Shown: positions 36,528 through 43,786 of the stretch, piece by piece
How the letters are laid out: every line of letters begins with the position of its first letter
Numbering within the stretch: position 1 is the first letter of the stretch
NCBI RefSeq assembly: GCF_028128765.1
Contig: NZ_LBJG01000005.1
Coordinates: 186,001 to 250,000 of the forward strand
Direction of reading: 5' to 3'
Source of the DNA: Bradyrhizobium sp. CCBAU 51627
Lineage (GTDB): Bacteria; Pseudomonadota; Alphaproteobacteria; Rhizobiales; Xanthobacteraceae
Length of the DNA: 64,000 nt
Notes under the pieces: generated by a model
Seen by the model: the letters and a program-made list of their open reading frames with translations, nothing else
Database searches by the model: none
Told to the model about the DNA's origin: nothing
Program-made: the position numbers and the translations under genes

Positions 36528-36883
36528 GCGGACGAATCGCTGATTGGGCCAAGGGTGAGCAGGCGATCGTCTTTCAGACCTGCTCCGCATGCGGCCACGT
36601 CCAGTATTTCCATCGCGCCTTCTGCGCCGCCTGTGGAGCCGGAGGTCCGCGCGAGGCGCGCGCCAGCGGCAAGGGCACGGTCTACGCAACCTCTCTGGTC
36701 TGCCGCGCCGCCACCCCGGAGACGCGCGCGCACGTGCCCTACAACATCCTGCTGGTCGATTGCGCCGAAGGTTTTCGCATGATGGCCCATGGCGAGAACG
36801 ACCTGGCCATCGGCGATCCGGTGATCGCGAGCTTCAGGCCGTTTGCCGGGAAGCTCGTGCCGTTCTTCACCAAGGAGACGTAA
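36524..36883 (+). CDS. DUF35 / OB-fold zinc-ribbon protein (thiolase partner)
   Basis: 119 residues. An N-terminal rubredoxin-like zinc ribbon with two Cys pairs (CSACGHVQYF and FCAACGAGG) is followed by an OB-fold domain (GKGTVYATSLV, PYNILLVDCAEGFRMMAH, IGDPVIASFRPF). Such proteins bind thiolase-fold enzymes and shape their CoA tunnel. It overlaps the preceding gene by 4 bases. An inverted repeat at 36889-36977 follows and may terminate transcription. Confidence 0.92.
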   Translation: MSGRIADWAKGEQAIVFQTCSACGHVQYFHRAFCAACGAGGPREARASGKGTVYATSLVCRAATPETRAHVPYNILLVDCAEGFRMMAHGENDLAIGDPVIASFRPFAGKLVPFFTKET

Positions 36884-36888
36884 CGGGA

Positions 36889-36977
36889 TTTCGCCATTCG
36901 GGGGCGGTCATGGGACCGAGCCTGGAACGGGTATTCTGGGCCTGGCCTGTGCGAGGGCCACCCCGGAATGGCGAAAA
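36889..36977. repeat. Imperfect inverted repeat (TTTCGCCATTC...GAATGGCGAAA)
   Basis: Arms TTTCGCCATTCGGGG and CCCCGGAATGGCGAAA flank a GC-rich centre. It lies between the DUF35 gene and a convergent miniprotein gene, and could serve as a transcription end in both directions. It looks like one of the genus's short intergenic repeats. Confidence 0.65.
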
Positions 36978-36991
36978 CTCAAAAACTCGAG

Positions 36992-37093
36992 CTAACGCGC
37001 GTAGAACAGGATGCTGGCGATGACGAGCATCGCCATCACCGCCAGCATGTGCGCGAGCGCTTCCGAGGCCGCCACCTTGGTGGCTTCCTTCAT
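36992..37093 (-). CDS. 33-residue membrane miniprotein
   Basis: Not a previously listed long ORF: ATG 37093 to TAG 36992. It begins MKEATKVAASEALAH and continues with the hydrophobic helix MLAVMAMLVIASILFYAR. AGGGAGA ends about 7 bases before the ATG, a strong ribosome-binding site. The basic/polar N-terminus and single helix suggest a small inner-membrane protein or modulator. It is convergent with the DUF35 gene; about 270 bases of apparently non-coding DNA lie upstream on its strand. Confidence 0.6.
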   Translation of the reverse strand: MKEATKVAASEALAHMLAVMAMLVIASILFYAR

Positions 37094-37366
37094 GCCGTTT
37101 TCTCCCTAGACTTGGGCGTGACTCATCGTTGCGTGGTGAGCGCAAAGACGGCCAATTGTTTTTACTCGGAACACCCCACTTCGAGTATTCACCGCAATTA
37201 AGTCCCCATGCGGCGAATATCGACTGTGTCAGGGTCGATCAGCAATGCGGCGGCAATTTGACTCGATGATGTTGCTCCTGCGTCGGCCCGCAATTAGAGT
37301 TTGAGGGAACTTGGCGCGACATCGACAATAAGCATCAAAAGCCTCAGGAAAAACTCAAGGCAAATC

Positions 37367-37894
37367 ATGGCCCGTATCGACTATAGCGACCCGTCCAAGG
37401 CGTCCGACCGCACCCGCGAAATCCTCGACAAGAACCGCAACGCCAACATCTTCCGCATGATGGCGCATTCGCCGAGCTATTTTGAGCAGTACTGCCGGCT
37501 CGGCGGCGCGATCCGCCACAAGGGCGAGCTCGATCCTGTCGTGCGCGAGCTTGCGATCACGCGCACCGGCATTCTGTGCGAGGCGCCCTACGAAATCATC
37601 GCGCACAGGCGCATCGGTAAGAATGTCGGCGTCACCGACGCGCAGAACGAGGCGCTGGAAAACTGGCAGGCCGCGACCTGCTTCGACGAGATCCAGCGCG
37701 CTGCGCTGGCTTTCACCGACGAGATCGTCAAGCTGACGAAGCCGACCGATGGGACCTTCAAGGCGATCGCCGCCAAGCTGACGCCCGCGGCACTCGTCGA
37801 GCTCCAGCTCTCGGTCGGATTTTACATCATGACGTCAAAGTTTCTGGAGACATTCGAGATCGATCTTCAGCCCGTCACCGAAGTGGTGGGCTGA
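37367..37894 (+). CDS. Carboxymuconolactone decarboxylase (CMD) family protein
   Basis: 175 residues. The CMD core is at about residues 40-120: ELAITRTGILCEAPYEIIAHRRIGKNVGV, with the usual Glu and His of the proton-relay region. The second Cys of the AhpD-type CxxC is absent (C-E-A-P-Y), so a disulfide peroxidase role is unlikely. ATG 37367 (MARIDYSDPS) is favoured by AAGG upstream and by family alignment. The substrate is unknown. It stands alone, 28 bases before the MazG-like gene. Confidence 0.85.
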   Translation: MARIDYSDPSKASDRTREILDKNRNANIFRMMAHSPSYFEQYCRLGGAIRHKGELDPVVRELAITRTGILCEAPYEIIAHRRIGKNVGVTDAQNEALENWQAATCFDEIQRAALAFTDEIVKLTKPTDGTFKAIAAKLTPAALVELQLSVGFYIMTSKFLETFEIDLQPVTEVVG

Positions 37895-37922
37895 TCCAAA
37901 GCCTGGCTAGCGAGGGATGGTC

Positions 37923-38225
37923 ATGACGATCGATGAATATGCGGCCTGGGCAGCTACAATCGCGAAAGTCGATGAGCATCCCTCGAACGAACGTCTGTCC
38001 TATCTCGGGCTTGGCCTTGCCGGTGAAGCCGGCGAGGTCGCCGAGCACATCAAGAAGCTGCTGCGCGACGACTGGCTCGACAAGGCTGGTCTCGTCGAGG
38101 AGCTCGGCGATGTCATCTACTACTGGGCCTGCCTGTGCGCCGCCACCGGCCAACAGCCGTCCGAATTGCTCAAGGCGAGCGCCGCCAAGATCAAACGGCG
38201 GATCAGCGAGGCGGCAAGCCGGTAG
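37923..38225 (+). CDS. MazG-like nucleotide pyrophosphohydrolase
   Basis: 100 residues (ATG 37917 is also possible). It shows the all-alpha NTP-pyrophosphatase motif: GLAGEAGEVAEHIKKLLRDD followed by LVEELGDVIYYWACL, supplying the EExxE-like and ExxD magnesium ligands. Single-domain proteins like this hydrolyse non-canonical or specific dNTPs to monophosphates; the actual substrate is not predictable. GAGGG precedes 37923. Convergent with the glutaminase gene (7-base gap). Confidence 0.88.
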   Translation: MTIDEYAAWAATIAKVDEHPSNERLSYLGLGLAGEAGEVAEHIKKLLRDDWLDKAGLVEELGDVIYYWACLCAATGQQPSELLKASAAKIKRRISEAASR

Positions 38226-38232
38226 GCACGGT

Positions 38233-40080
38233 TCACATCGACGTCAAGATATCAACCTTGGTATTGGCGACGATCAGGCGATCGGCCAATAGCTGCGCCA
38301 GATTGCGCATCATGCGCTCGCTCGCCCGCGGGTGCTGCTTGCGGAAGCGCTCGAAATCTTTCAGCGGAACTTCGAAAGCGGTCGCCGCCATGTCCGCGAA
38401 CACGTCGGCGGAGCGGGTGGTCTCGATCAGGGCCATCTCGCCGAACGCCATGCCAGCGGTGAGCGTCGCGAGCCGCACGCCGTCGGGCAGGGTGACATGC
38501 ACTGCGCCGCTGCGCAGAAAGAACAGGGTATCGGCGGGATCGCCCGTCGTGATGATCTTTGCGCCGGACTGATAGGTCCTGATCGTGCAGATCGAGGCGA
38601 GATCCGTCAGCTCTTCGGCGCTAAGGCCGTCGAGCAGCGGCTGCTCGCGCAGGTCGGTGGTCTCGTGGAAGTCGATTGAGCCGCCATAGCGGTAGACGAT
38701 CTGGTCTTCCGCCCATTCGATCGCAGTGTCGAGCAGGTAGAAGTCGCGGACGTTCTTCAGCTCCGCGGTCCACTCCCGCAGGCTGTCCCATTCCCTGGAG
38801 GCGCGGCGGACGCCTGACAGTACCACGGTCACGTCAAGCGCGGCGAGCTCCTCGAAGGCTTCGGCGATGAGCCGGGCGCCGGCGCGCGTGGTTGACGTGA
38901 CGCGGTGCAGGTCGAACACGACGATTTGCGGGCGTGATCGTCCCGCAAGCCGGCGCGAGACGTAGTCGACGGCCGACAACGACAGCACGCCGACCAGCTC
39001 GATGACCCGAACCGCCTGCTCGTGCGCGGCAAGGATGTCCCGCTCCTGCTGGCGTCGGACGCGGCGTGACGGGCTCTTGCCGATGTCGTAATCGGCAATC
39101 ACGGCGTTGCGGGCGTCGTCGCTGCGGTTGAGCATGTGCAGATCGTAATGCGACGACAATGCCTCGCAGACCTTGATGCCGCGCACGCTGTTGCCGTGCT
39201 TGTCCAGCTTCGGCGAATAGCTGCCGAGCCCGAGACGGGCGGGCAGCGCGGCCAAAATGCCGCCGCCGACGCCGCTTTTGGCGGGGATGCCGATGCGGTA
39301 GATCCATTCGCCGGCATAGTCGTACATGCCCGATGAGGTCATCACCGACAGCGTGCGCGAGATCGCGTAAGGCGTCAGCACCTGCTCGCCGGTGACAGGA
39401 TTAATGCCACGATTGGCGAGTGTCGCAGCCATCACCGCGATGTCGCGCGCGGTGACCAGCACCGCGCATTGTCGGAAGTAGACGTCGAGCACGCCTGCGA
39501 CATTGTCGGAGATCACCGCATTGGTCTTGAGCAGATAGCCGATGGCGCGGTTGCGATCGCCAGTCTGGCTTTCCGAGGCGTAGACGGCTTCATCGACCGC
39601 GAGATCGCGCCCCGCGAATCGGCCGAGCGCGAGCCGGATCTGCTCGAAGGCCTCCGCGCCCTTGCTGTCGTAGATCAGGCCGGTGCAGGCGATCGCGCCG
39701 GCATTGACCATCGGATTGAACGGATGGTTTTCGGCATTCAGCCGGATCGAGTTGAAGGGATCGCCCGACGGCTCGACGCCGATCGTGCTCTCGACCTTGC
39801 TCGCACCGAGCAGGTCGAGCGCCAGTGCGAACACGAACGGCTTCGACATCGACTGGATGGTGAAGGGCACCCTGGAGTCGCCGACCTCGTAGACATGGCC
39901 GTCGAGCGTCGCGAGGCTGATGCCGAAACAGGCAGGGTCGGCCTTGCTCAGCTCGGGAATGTAGTCGGCGACCGCGCCTGACGTCTCTGCGGAGAATTCG
40001 TTGAGGCAAGTATCGAGAAACCGCAGCAGCGGCGGCTTCGAGCGGGTCCAGGCAGAGGCAGGCGACGGTTGCGCTATCAT
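38233..40080 (-). CDS. glsA: Glutaminase A with C-terminal STAS and cyclic-nucleotide-binding domains
   Basis: About 615 residues, twice the size of plain glutaminase. The beta-lactamase-like glutaminase domain covers residues ~20-320, with the Ser-x-x-Lys site in FTIQSMSKPFVFALAL, NPMVNAGAIACTGL and the GIPAKSGVGGGILAALP lid. A STAS domain follows (RPQIVVFDLHRVTSTTRAGARLI). Last is a cNMP-binding domain (GAKIITTGDPADTLFFLRSGAVHV and GMAFGEMALIETTRSADVFAD, the phosphate-binding cassette). It converts glutamine to glutamate and ammonia, apparently under signalling control. AAGGAA precedes ATG 40080; ATG 40107 is the alternative. Confidence 0.93.
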   Translation of the reverse strand: MIAQPSPASAWTRSKPPLLRFLDTCLNEFSAETSGAVADYIPELSKADPACFGISLATLDGHVYEVGDSRVPFTIQSMSKPFVFALALDLLGASKVESTIGVEPSGDPFNSIRLNAENHPFNPMVNAGAIACTGLIYDSKGAEAFEQIRLALGRFAGRDLAVDEAVYASESQTGDRNRAIGYLLKTNAVISDNVAGVLDVYFRQCAVLVTARDIAVMAATLANRGINPVTGEQVLTPYAISRTLSVMTSSGMYDYAGEWIYRIGIPAKSGVGGGILAALPARLGLGSYSPKLDKHGNSVRGIKVCEALSSHYDLHMLNRSDDARNAVIADYDIGKSPSRRVRRQQERDILAAHEQAVRVIELVGVLSLSAVDYVSRRLAGRSRPQIVVFDLHRVTSTTRAGARLIAEAFEELAALDVTVVLSGVRRASREWDSLREWTAELKNVRDFYLLDTAIEWAEDQIVYRYGGSIDFHETTDLREQPLLDGLSAEELTDLASICTIRTYQSGAKIITTGDPADTLFFLRSGAVHVTLPDGVRLATLTAGMAFGEMALIETTRSADVFADMAATAFEVPLKDFERFRKQHPRASERMMRNLAQLLADRLIVANTKVDILTSM

Positions 40081-40218
40081 CGCTTCCTTGTGCAACGCAA
40101 TCAGCATCTGCGCAAGCCGTCCGGCTTCGTGGGAACGCCCGAACGCAAGACGCTGCGCGCCCTCCTGATGTCATCTGTTTCAGATTGTCGCGGCCGAGAA
40201 GCCATTGATGGCGCGTGC

Positions 40219-40440
40219 TCAGTTCGCGACGATCGCGATCGCTTGTCCCTCGGCGACGAGGTCGTCGATCTTCACGAGCAGTGATTTCAGCGTGCCTGAT
40301 GCGGGCGAGGCCACCGGTATCTCCATCTTCATGGCTTCAACGACCACAACGTCGTCGCCATCCGCGAGTGTTCCTCCAACTTGCACGGGAGTTGCGCAGA
40401 CCCGACCGGTGACCTCCGGGACGATCTTAATTTCTGGCAT
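40219..40440 (-). CDS. Biotin carboxyl carrier protein (acyl-CoA carboxylase biotin subunit)
   Basis: 73 residues, a free-standing biotinyl domain. The biotinylated lysine is in VVVVEAMKMEIPVASPASG. Start ATG 40440 (MPEIKIVPEV) is chosen because the biotinyl fold begins there. It should carry the carboxyl group to the carboxyltransferase encoded at 41440, on the far side of the divergent IclR gene. No biotin carboxylase gene is in the window. Confidence 0.93.
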   Translation of the reverse strand: MPEIKIVPEVTGRVCATPVQVGGTLADGDDVVVVEAMKMEIPVASPASGTLKSLLVKIDDLVAEGQAIAIVAN

Positions 40441-40495
40441 GCCATCGCCTTTTTGTTGTCGTCGCAAAATGCCTGAGGTAGCGTCACCTGCAAGT

Positions 40496-40508
40496 GGAAT
40501 TTAATTCC
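40496..40508. promoter_or_regulatory. IclR-type operator
   Basis: GGAATTTAATTCC, a perfect 13-bp palindrome around a central T, 28 bases before the IclR ATG and 56 bases from the biotin-carrier start. It resembles the IclR-family box TGGAAATNATTTCCA known from E. coli, and sits in the divergent promoter region. Confidence 0.7.
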
Positions 40509-40535
40509 GCAGAGCGAAACAAAGCGGTAGGGATC

Positions 40536-41510
40536 ATGGGACGACGTTCAGAGCGGTTAAGTAGGCAAGGTGCGCTCGCTGGCGATGCCGGTGAGGGTGA
40601 TGTGATCCAGGTGGTGTCTCGCGCGTTCGACGTGTTGCGATGCTTCGAGGGCCACGAGGCGCGGCTCGGCAACCTCGAGATTTCAAATCGCTGCGGCCTG
40701 CCGCGCTCGACGGTGTCGCGGCTCACGCACACGCTGACGCGCATGGGGCAGCTGGTCTATCTGCCGCGCGATCAGAAATATCGGATCGGCCCGAGCGCGG
40801 TGGCAATGAGCGCCTCGATGATGAAGGGCGCGCAGCTCCGCAGCATGATCCGCCAGCGGCTCCAGGAAGTCGCCGAGCAGCTGCCCGGCACGGTCGGCTT
40901 CGTCGTGCCCGATCGCTTCCATCTCGTCTATCTCCAATTCGCGCGCTCGGCCGCTGCGCTCGGCCTGCACGAGGGCACCGGCAGCCGCATCTCGATGGCC
41001 TCGACCGCGGCGGGCGCGGCCTATACCGCGGCGTTGTCGCCGGAAGTCGGTGATGCCTTCATTGCGGAGATGGAGCGCGAAGCGCCTGAGGCCGCAAGAA
41101 TCCTCAAGCCTCGTATCGAGGCCAACAGGCAGTCGCTGCGCGAGCGCGGCTATGTCGTGGCCTGCGGTCTCTGGAGTCCGCATATCAACGGCCTCGCGGT
41201 GCCGATCTGGGCGCCGCAATACCAGACCTTCGTGGTGATCACCATCGGTCTCTTGTCGGCGATGTATGACGAGCAGCGTCTGCATGACGAAGTGGCGCCG
41301 CTGATGCTCGAACTCGGCCGCTCGCTCGGCAGCCTGGTGGAAGGCGCCGAAGCCGACGTCTTCAACAACCGCATCTCGCGCAAACCGGTCGCAATATCAG
41401 TGCACAACAATAACAAGCCGATCCATTCGGAGGGAGTGAATGAACTGGAAGCCGGAACTCGACGAGCTCGCCCGGCGCGAAGCCTTCGCGCGGGAGATGG
41501 GCGGCGTTGA
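40536..41510 (+). CDS. IclR family transcriptional regulator
   Basis: 324 residues. The winged HTH is at about residues 27-85 (VVSRAFDVLRCFEGHEARLGNLEISNRCGLPRSTVSRLTHTL), followed by the IclR effector domain (GTGSRISMASTAAGAAYTAAL, GLWSPHINGLAVPIW). ATG 40536 has TAGGGA just upstream; GTG 40494 would overlap the operator palindrome. The last ~35 residues extend past the usual IclR end and run 71 bases into the carboxyltransferase gene, implying translational coupling. It probably controls the carboxylase subunits on both sides in response to an acyl or carboxylic ligand. Confidence 0.92.
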   Translation: MGRRSERLSRQGALAGDAGEGDVIQVVSRAFDVLRCFEGHEARLGNLEISNRCGLPRSTVSRLTHTLTRMGQLVYLPRDQKYRIGPSAVAMSASMMKGAQLRSMIRQRLQEVAEQLPGTVGFVVPDRFHLVYLQFARSAAALGLHEGTGSRISMASTAAGAAYTAALSPEVGDAFIAEMEREAPEAARILKPRIEANRQSLRERGYVVACGLWSPHINGLAVPIWAPQYQTFVVITIGLLSAMYDEQRLHDEVAPLMLELGRSLGSLVEGAEADVFNNRISRKPVAISVHNNNKPIHSEGVNELEAGTRRARPARSLRAGDGRR

Positions 41511-42999
41511 CAAGGTCAAGCGACAGCATGACCAGGGCCGGCTGACTGTTCGGGAACGCATCGACGGACTGATCGACAAGGGGACCTTCCACGAGATCGG
41601 TGCCGTCTCTGGCATCGGTGAGTACGATTCCAGCGGTGAATTGCAGAAGGTGACGCCGGCGAACTGCGTGTTCGGCCGCGCGCGCGTCGACGGCCGCACC
41701 GTGGTCGTGGTCGGCGACGACTTCACGGTGCGCGGCGGCTCCGCGGATGCCTCGATCTCGGCCAAGCCCTTGATGGCGGAGGAGATGGCGCACGACTTTC
41801 GTCTGCCCATCATCCGCATCATCGAGGGCTCCGGTGGCGGCGGCTCGGTCAAGACCATCGAGACCAAGGGCGCGGCGAATCTGCCCGGCGGAATCGGCGG
41901 CACCCGCTGGTACCGCTTCACGACAGAGAATCTGTCGCGCGTGCCGGTGGTGGCGCTCGGGCTCGGCTCGGTCGCGGGGCTTGGTGCCGCGCGTCTCGCC
42001 GCCAGCCACTACTCCATCATGACCAGGAAGTCCGCGATGTTCGTCGCAGGACCGCCCGTGGTGAAGGCGCTGGGCCAGGATCTCTCGAAGGAGGAACTCG
42101 GCGGCGCGGAGATCCAGACCCGCGCCGGCGCGATCGATCATGCCGTCGAGACGGAAGAGGAGGCGTTTGCCTGCGCGCGGCGGTTCCTCTCTTATCTGCC
42201 GTCTTCGGTTTACGAGGTGCCGCCGACCTTGCCTTGCACCGACAGTCCCGAACGCAGCGACGAGGCGCTGATCAATTCGGTGCCGCGCAACCGCAAGCAG
42301 GTCTACAAGATCCGGCCCATCATCGACTCCGTCGTCGACAAGGGCTCGTTCTTCGAGGTCGCAAGGAATTTTGGCAAGCCCATCATCGTTGGCCTGGCGC
42401 GACTGGAGGGCAGGGCGGTGATGCTGCTCGCCAGCGACAGTTTTCACTATGGTGGCTCCTGGACTGCGGATGCTTGCCAGAAAGTGGTTCGCTGGGTCGA
42501 CTTCGCGGAAACCTTCCATCTGCCGATCGTCTATCTCATGGATTGCCCGGGCTTCATGATCGGCCTCGACGCGGAGAGGGCAGCGACAATCCGCCACGGC
42601 GTCCGCGCCATGGCCGCCGTCAACCAGACCACGGTGCCCTGGTGCACGGTGATCCTGCGCAACGCCTTCGGTGTTGCTGGCGTCGTGCATCAACCGGCCG
42701 ACCGTTTCTCGATCCGCTACGCTTGGCCGTCGGCCTATTGGGGCTCGCTGCCGCTGGAAGGCGGCATCGAGGCCGCCTACCGCGCCGACATCGACGCGGC
42801 CGAGGACAAGGCGGCCAAGCTGAAGGAGATCGAGGCGCGTCTCAACCAGCTGCGCTCACCGTTCCGCTCGGCCGAAAAATTCTGGGTCGAGGAGATCATC
42901 GATCCCAGAAAGACGCGCTCCCTGCTGTGCGAGTTTGCAAGGCTGGCCGAGCCGCTGCGCAAAGCCGGGCCGCCGGAGAACATGACGATCCGGCCGTAA
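41440..42999 (+). CDS. Acyl-CoA carboxylase carboxyltransferase subunit
   Basis: 519 residues, the propionyl/methylcrotonyl/geranyl-CoA carboxylase beta type. N-terminal crotonase-like half: REAFAREMGGVDKVKRQHDQGRLTVRERIDGLIDKGTFHEIG. Then comes GSGGGGSVKTIETKGAANLPG and the C-terminal half with FLPIVYLMDCPGFMIGLDAE-type sequence and RNAFGVAGVVHQPADRFSIRYAWPSAYWGSLPLEGG. It transfers carboxyl from biotin to an acyl-CoA; the acceptor is not obvious. GGAGGGAG precedes the ATG. It pairs with the biotin carrier across the IclR gene. Confidence 0.93.
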   Translation: MNWKPELDELARREAFAREMGGVDKVKRQHDQGRLTVRERIDGLIDKGTFHEIGAVSGIGEYDSSGELQKVTPANCVFGRARVDGRTVVVVGDDFTVRGGSADASISAKPLMAEEMAHDFRLPIIRIIEGSGGGGSVKTIETKGAANLPGGIGGTRWYRFTTENLSRVPVVALGLGSVAGLGAARLAASHYSIMTRKSAMFVAGPPVVKALGQDLSKEELGGAEIQTRAGAIDHAVETEEEAFACARRFLSYLPSSVYEVPPTLPCTDSPERSDEALINSVPRNRKQVYKIRPIIDSVVDKGSFFEVARNFGKPIIVGLARLEGRAVMLLASDSFHYGGSWTADACQKVVRWVDFAETFHLPIVYLMDCPGFMIGLDAERAATIRHGVRAMAAVNQTTVPWCTVILRNAFGVAGVVHQPADRFSIRYAWPSAYWGSLPLEGGIEAAYRADIDAAEDKAAKLKEIEARLNQLRSPFRSAEKFWVEEIIDPRKTRSLLCEFARLAEPLRKAGPPENMTIRP

Positions 43000-43211
43000 C
43001 GTCCGGCCGTCATTGCCCGCGGAGCGCCGCCATTCAGCGTCTCACCGTGGACACGTCTGGATTGCGTTGTCGCAATGCGGGCGAGCGAGAACACAATCCG
43101 AAGCAACGACGCCCAAATCCAGCCATTTTTCGCCGCGCTTCAGGCCCATTTCGGTCAAACCGATATCGGTAGCTCGTCGCCGGGGCAGGGTCCTCCAACC
43201 GGAGTCCTGCA

Positions 43212-43751
43212 ATGATCAAGCCAGTAATTTCTGCGTGTTTCCTTATTGCCATTAGTTCAGTTGCCACCGAAGCGCGACCCTATCGCAATCTTCAAGCGCC
43301 TGAGTGCAACGTCACCATGCCCTGCGACTTCTCGTATTCGCAAACGCAACGCGAGCGAGCTCCCAGGCATTCCCTGCAAGCCTATCGCGCAACGCAAATG
43401 AGGGTGGCCGACGCGGGGTACACTGCCACGACAATCAGCGTGTCCGGTGGTGATCGCATCATTGGCGGCCGTCCGGCCGGTTGTCCGTCGTCGTTCTGTG
43501 GCTGCGGCGCGGCGATACGCGTGTTCGGTCATGTCGTGCCGGAATTGAATCTCGCATCCAACTGGCTGCGCTTTCCGCGCACGGCGCCGGCGCCGGGAAT
43601 GGTCGCAGCGCGCCACGGGCACGTCTTCGTGCTGGAGCAGCCGCTCGGCGGCGACATGTGGATGGCGTACGATGCCAATTCGGGTGGCCACGCGACGCGC
43701 ATGCACGCGCGTTCGCTGCGGGGTTACACCGTCGTCAATCCGCGCGGCTGA
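43212..43751 (+). CDS. Exported Cys/His-containing protein of unknown function
   Basis: 179 residues with a signal peptide (MIKPVISACFLIAISSVATEA-R). The mature part has a C-x10-C-like pair early (PECNVTMPCDFSYSQ), a compact RPAGCPSSFCGCGAAIRVFG cluster, then ASNWLRFP, GMVAARHGHVFVLEQ and a C-terminal GGHATRMHARSLRGYTVVNP. The Cys followed by two conserved-looking His regions recalls cysteine-peptidase-like folds (CHAP or NlpC/P60), but I cannot assign it. GGAGTCCTGCA precedes the ATG. The gene is isolated, convergent with the FAD-linked dehydrogenase. Confidence 0.75.
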   Translation: MIKPVISACFLIAISSVATEARPYRNLQAPECNVTMPCDFSYSQTQRERAPRHSLQAYRATQMRVADAGYTATTISVSGGDRIIGGRPAGCPSSFCGCGAAIRVFGHVVPELNLASNWLRFPRTAPAPGMVAARHGHVFVLEQPLGGDMWMAYDANSGGHATRMHARSLRGYTVVNPRG

Positions 43752-43759
43752 CAAAGAGG

Positions 43760-43786
43760 GCGGGTGTCCGGCATCATCACACCCGC
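43760..43786. terminator. Convergent hairpin between exported protein and FAD dehydrogenase genes
   Basis: GCGGGTGT, 11-base loop, ACACCCGC: a perfect 8-bp stem starting 8 bases after the plus-strand stop and covering the last codons of the minus-strand gene. No T-run is present, so bidirectional termination is only a possibility. Confidence 0.4.
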
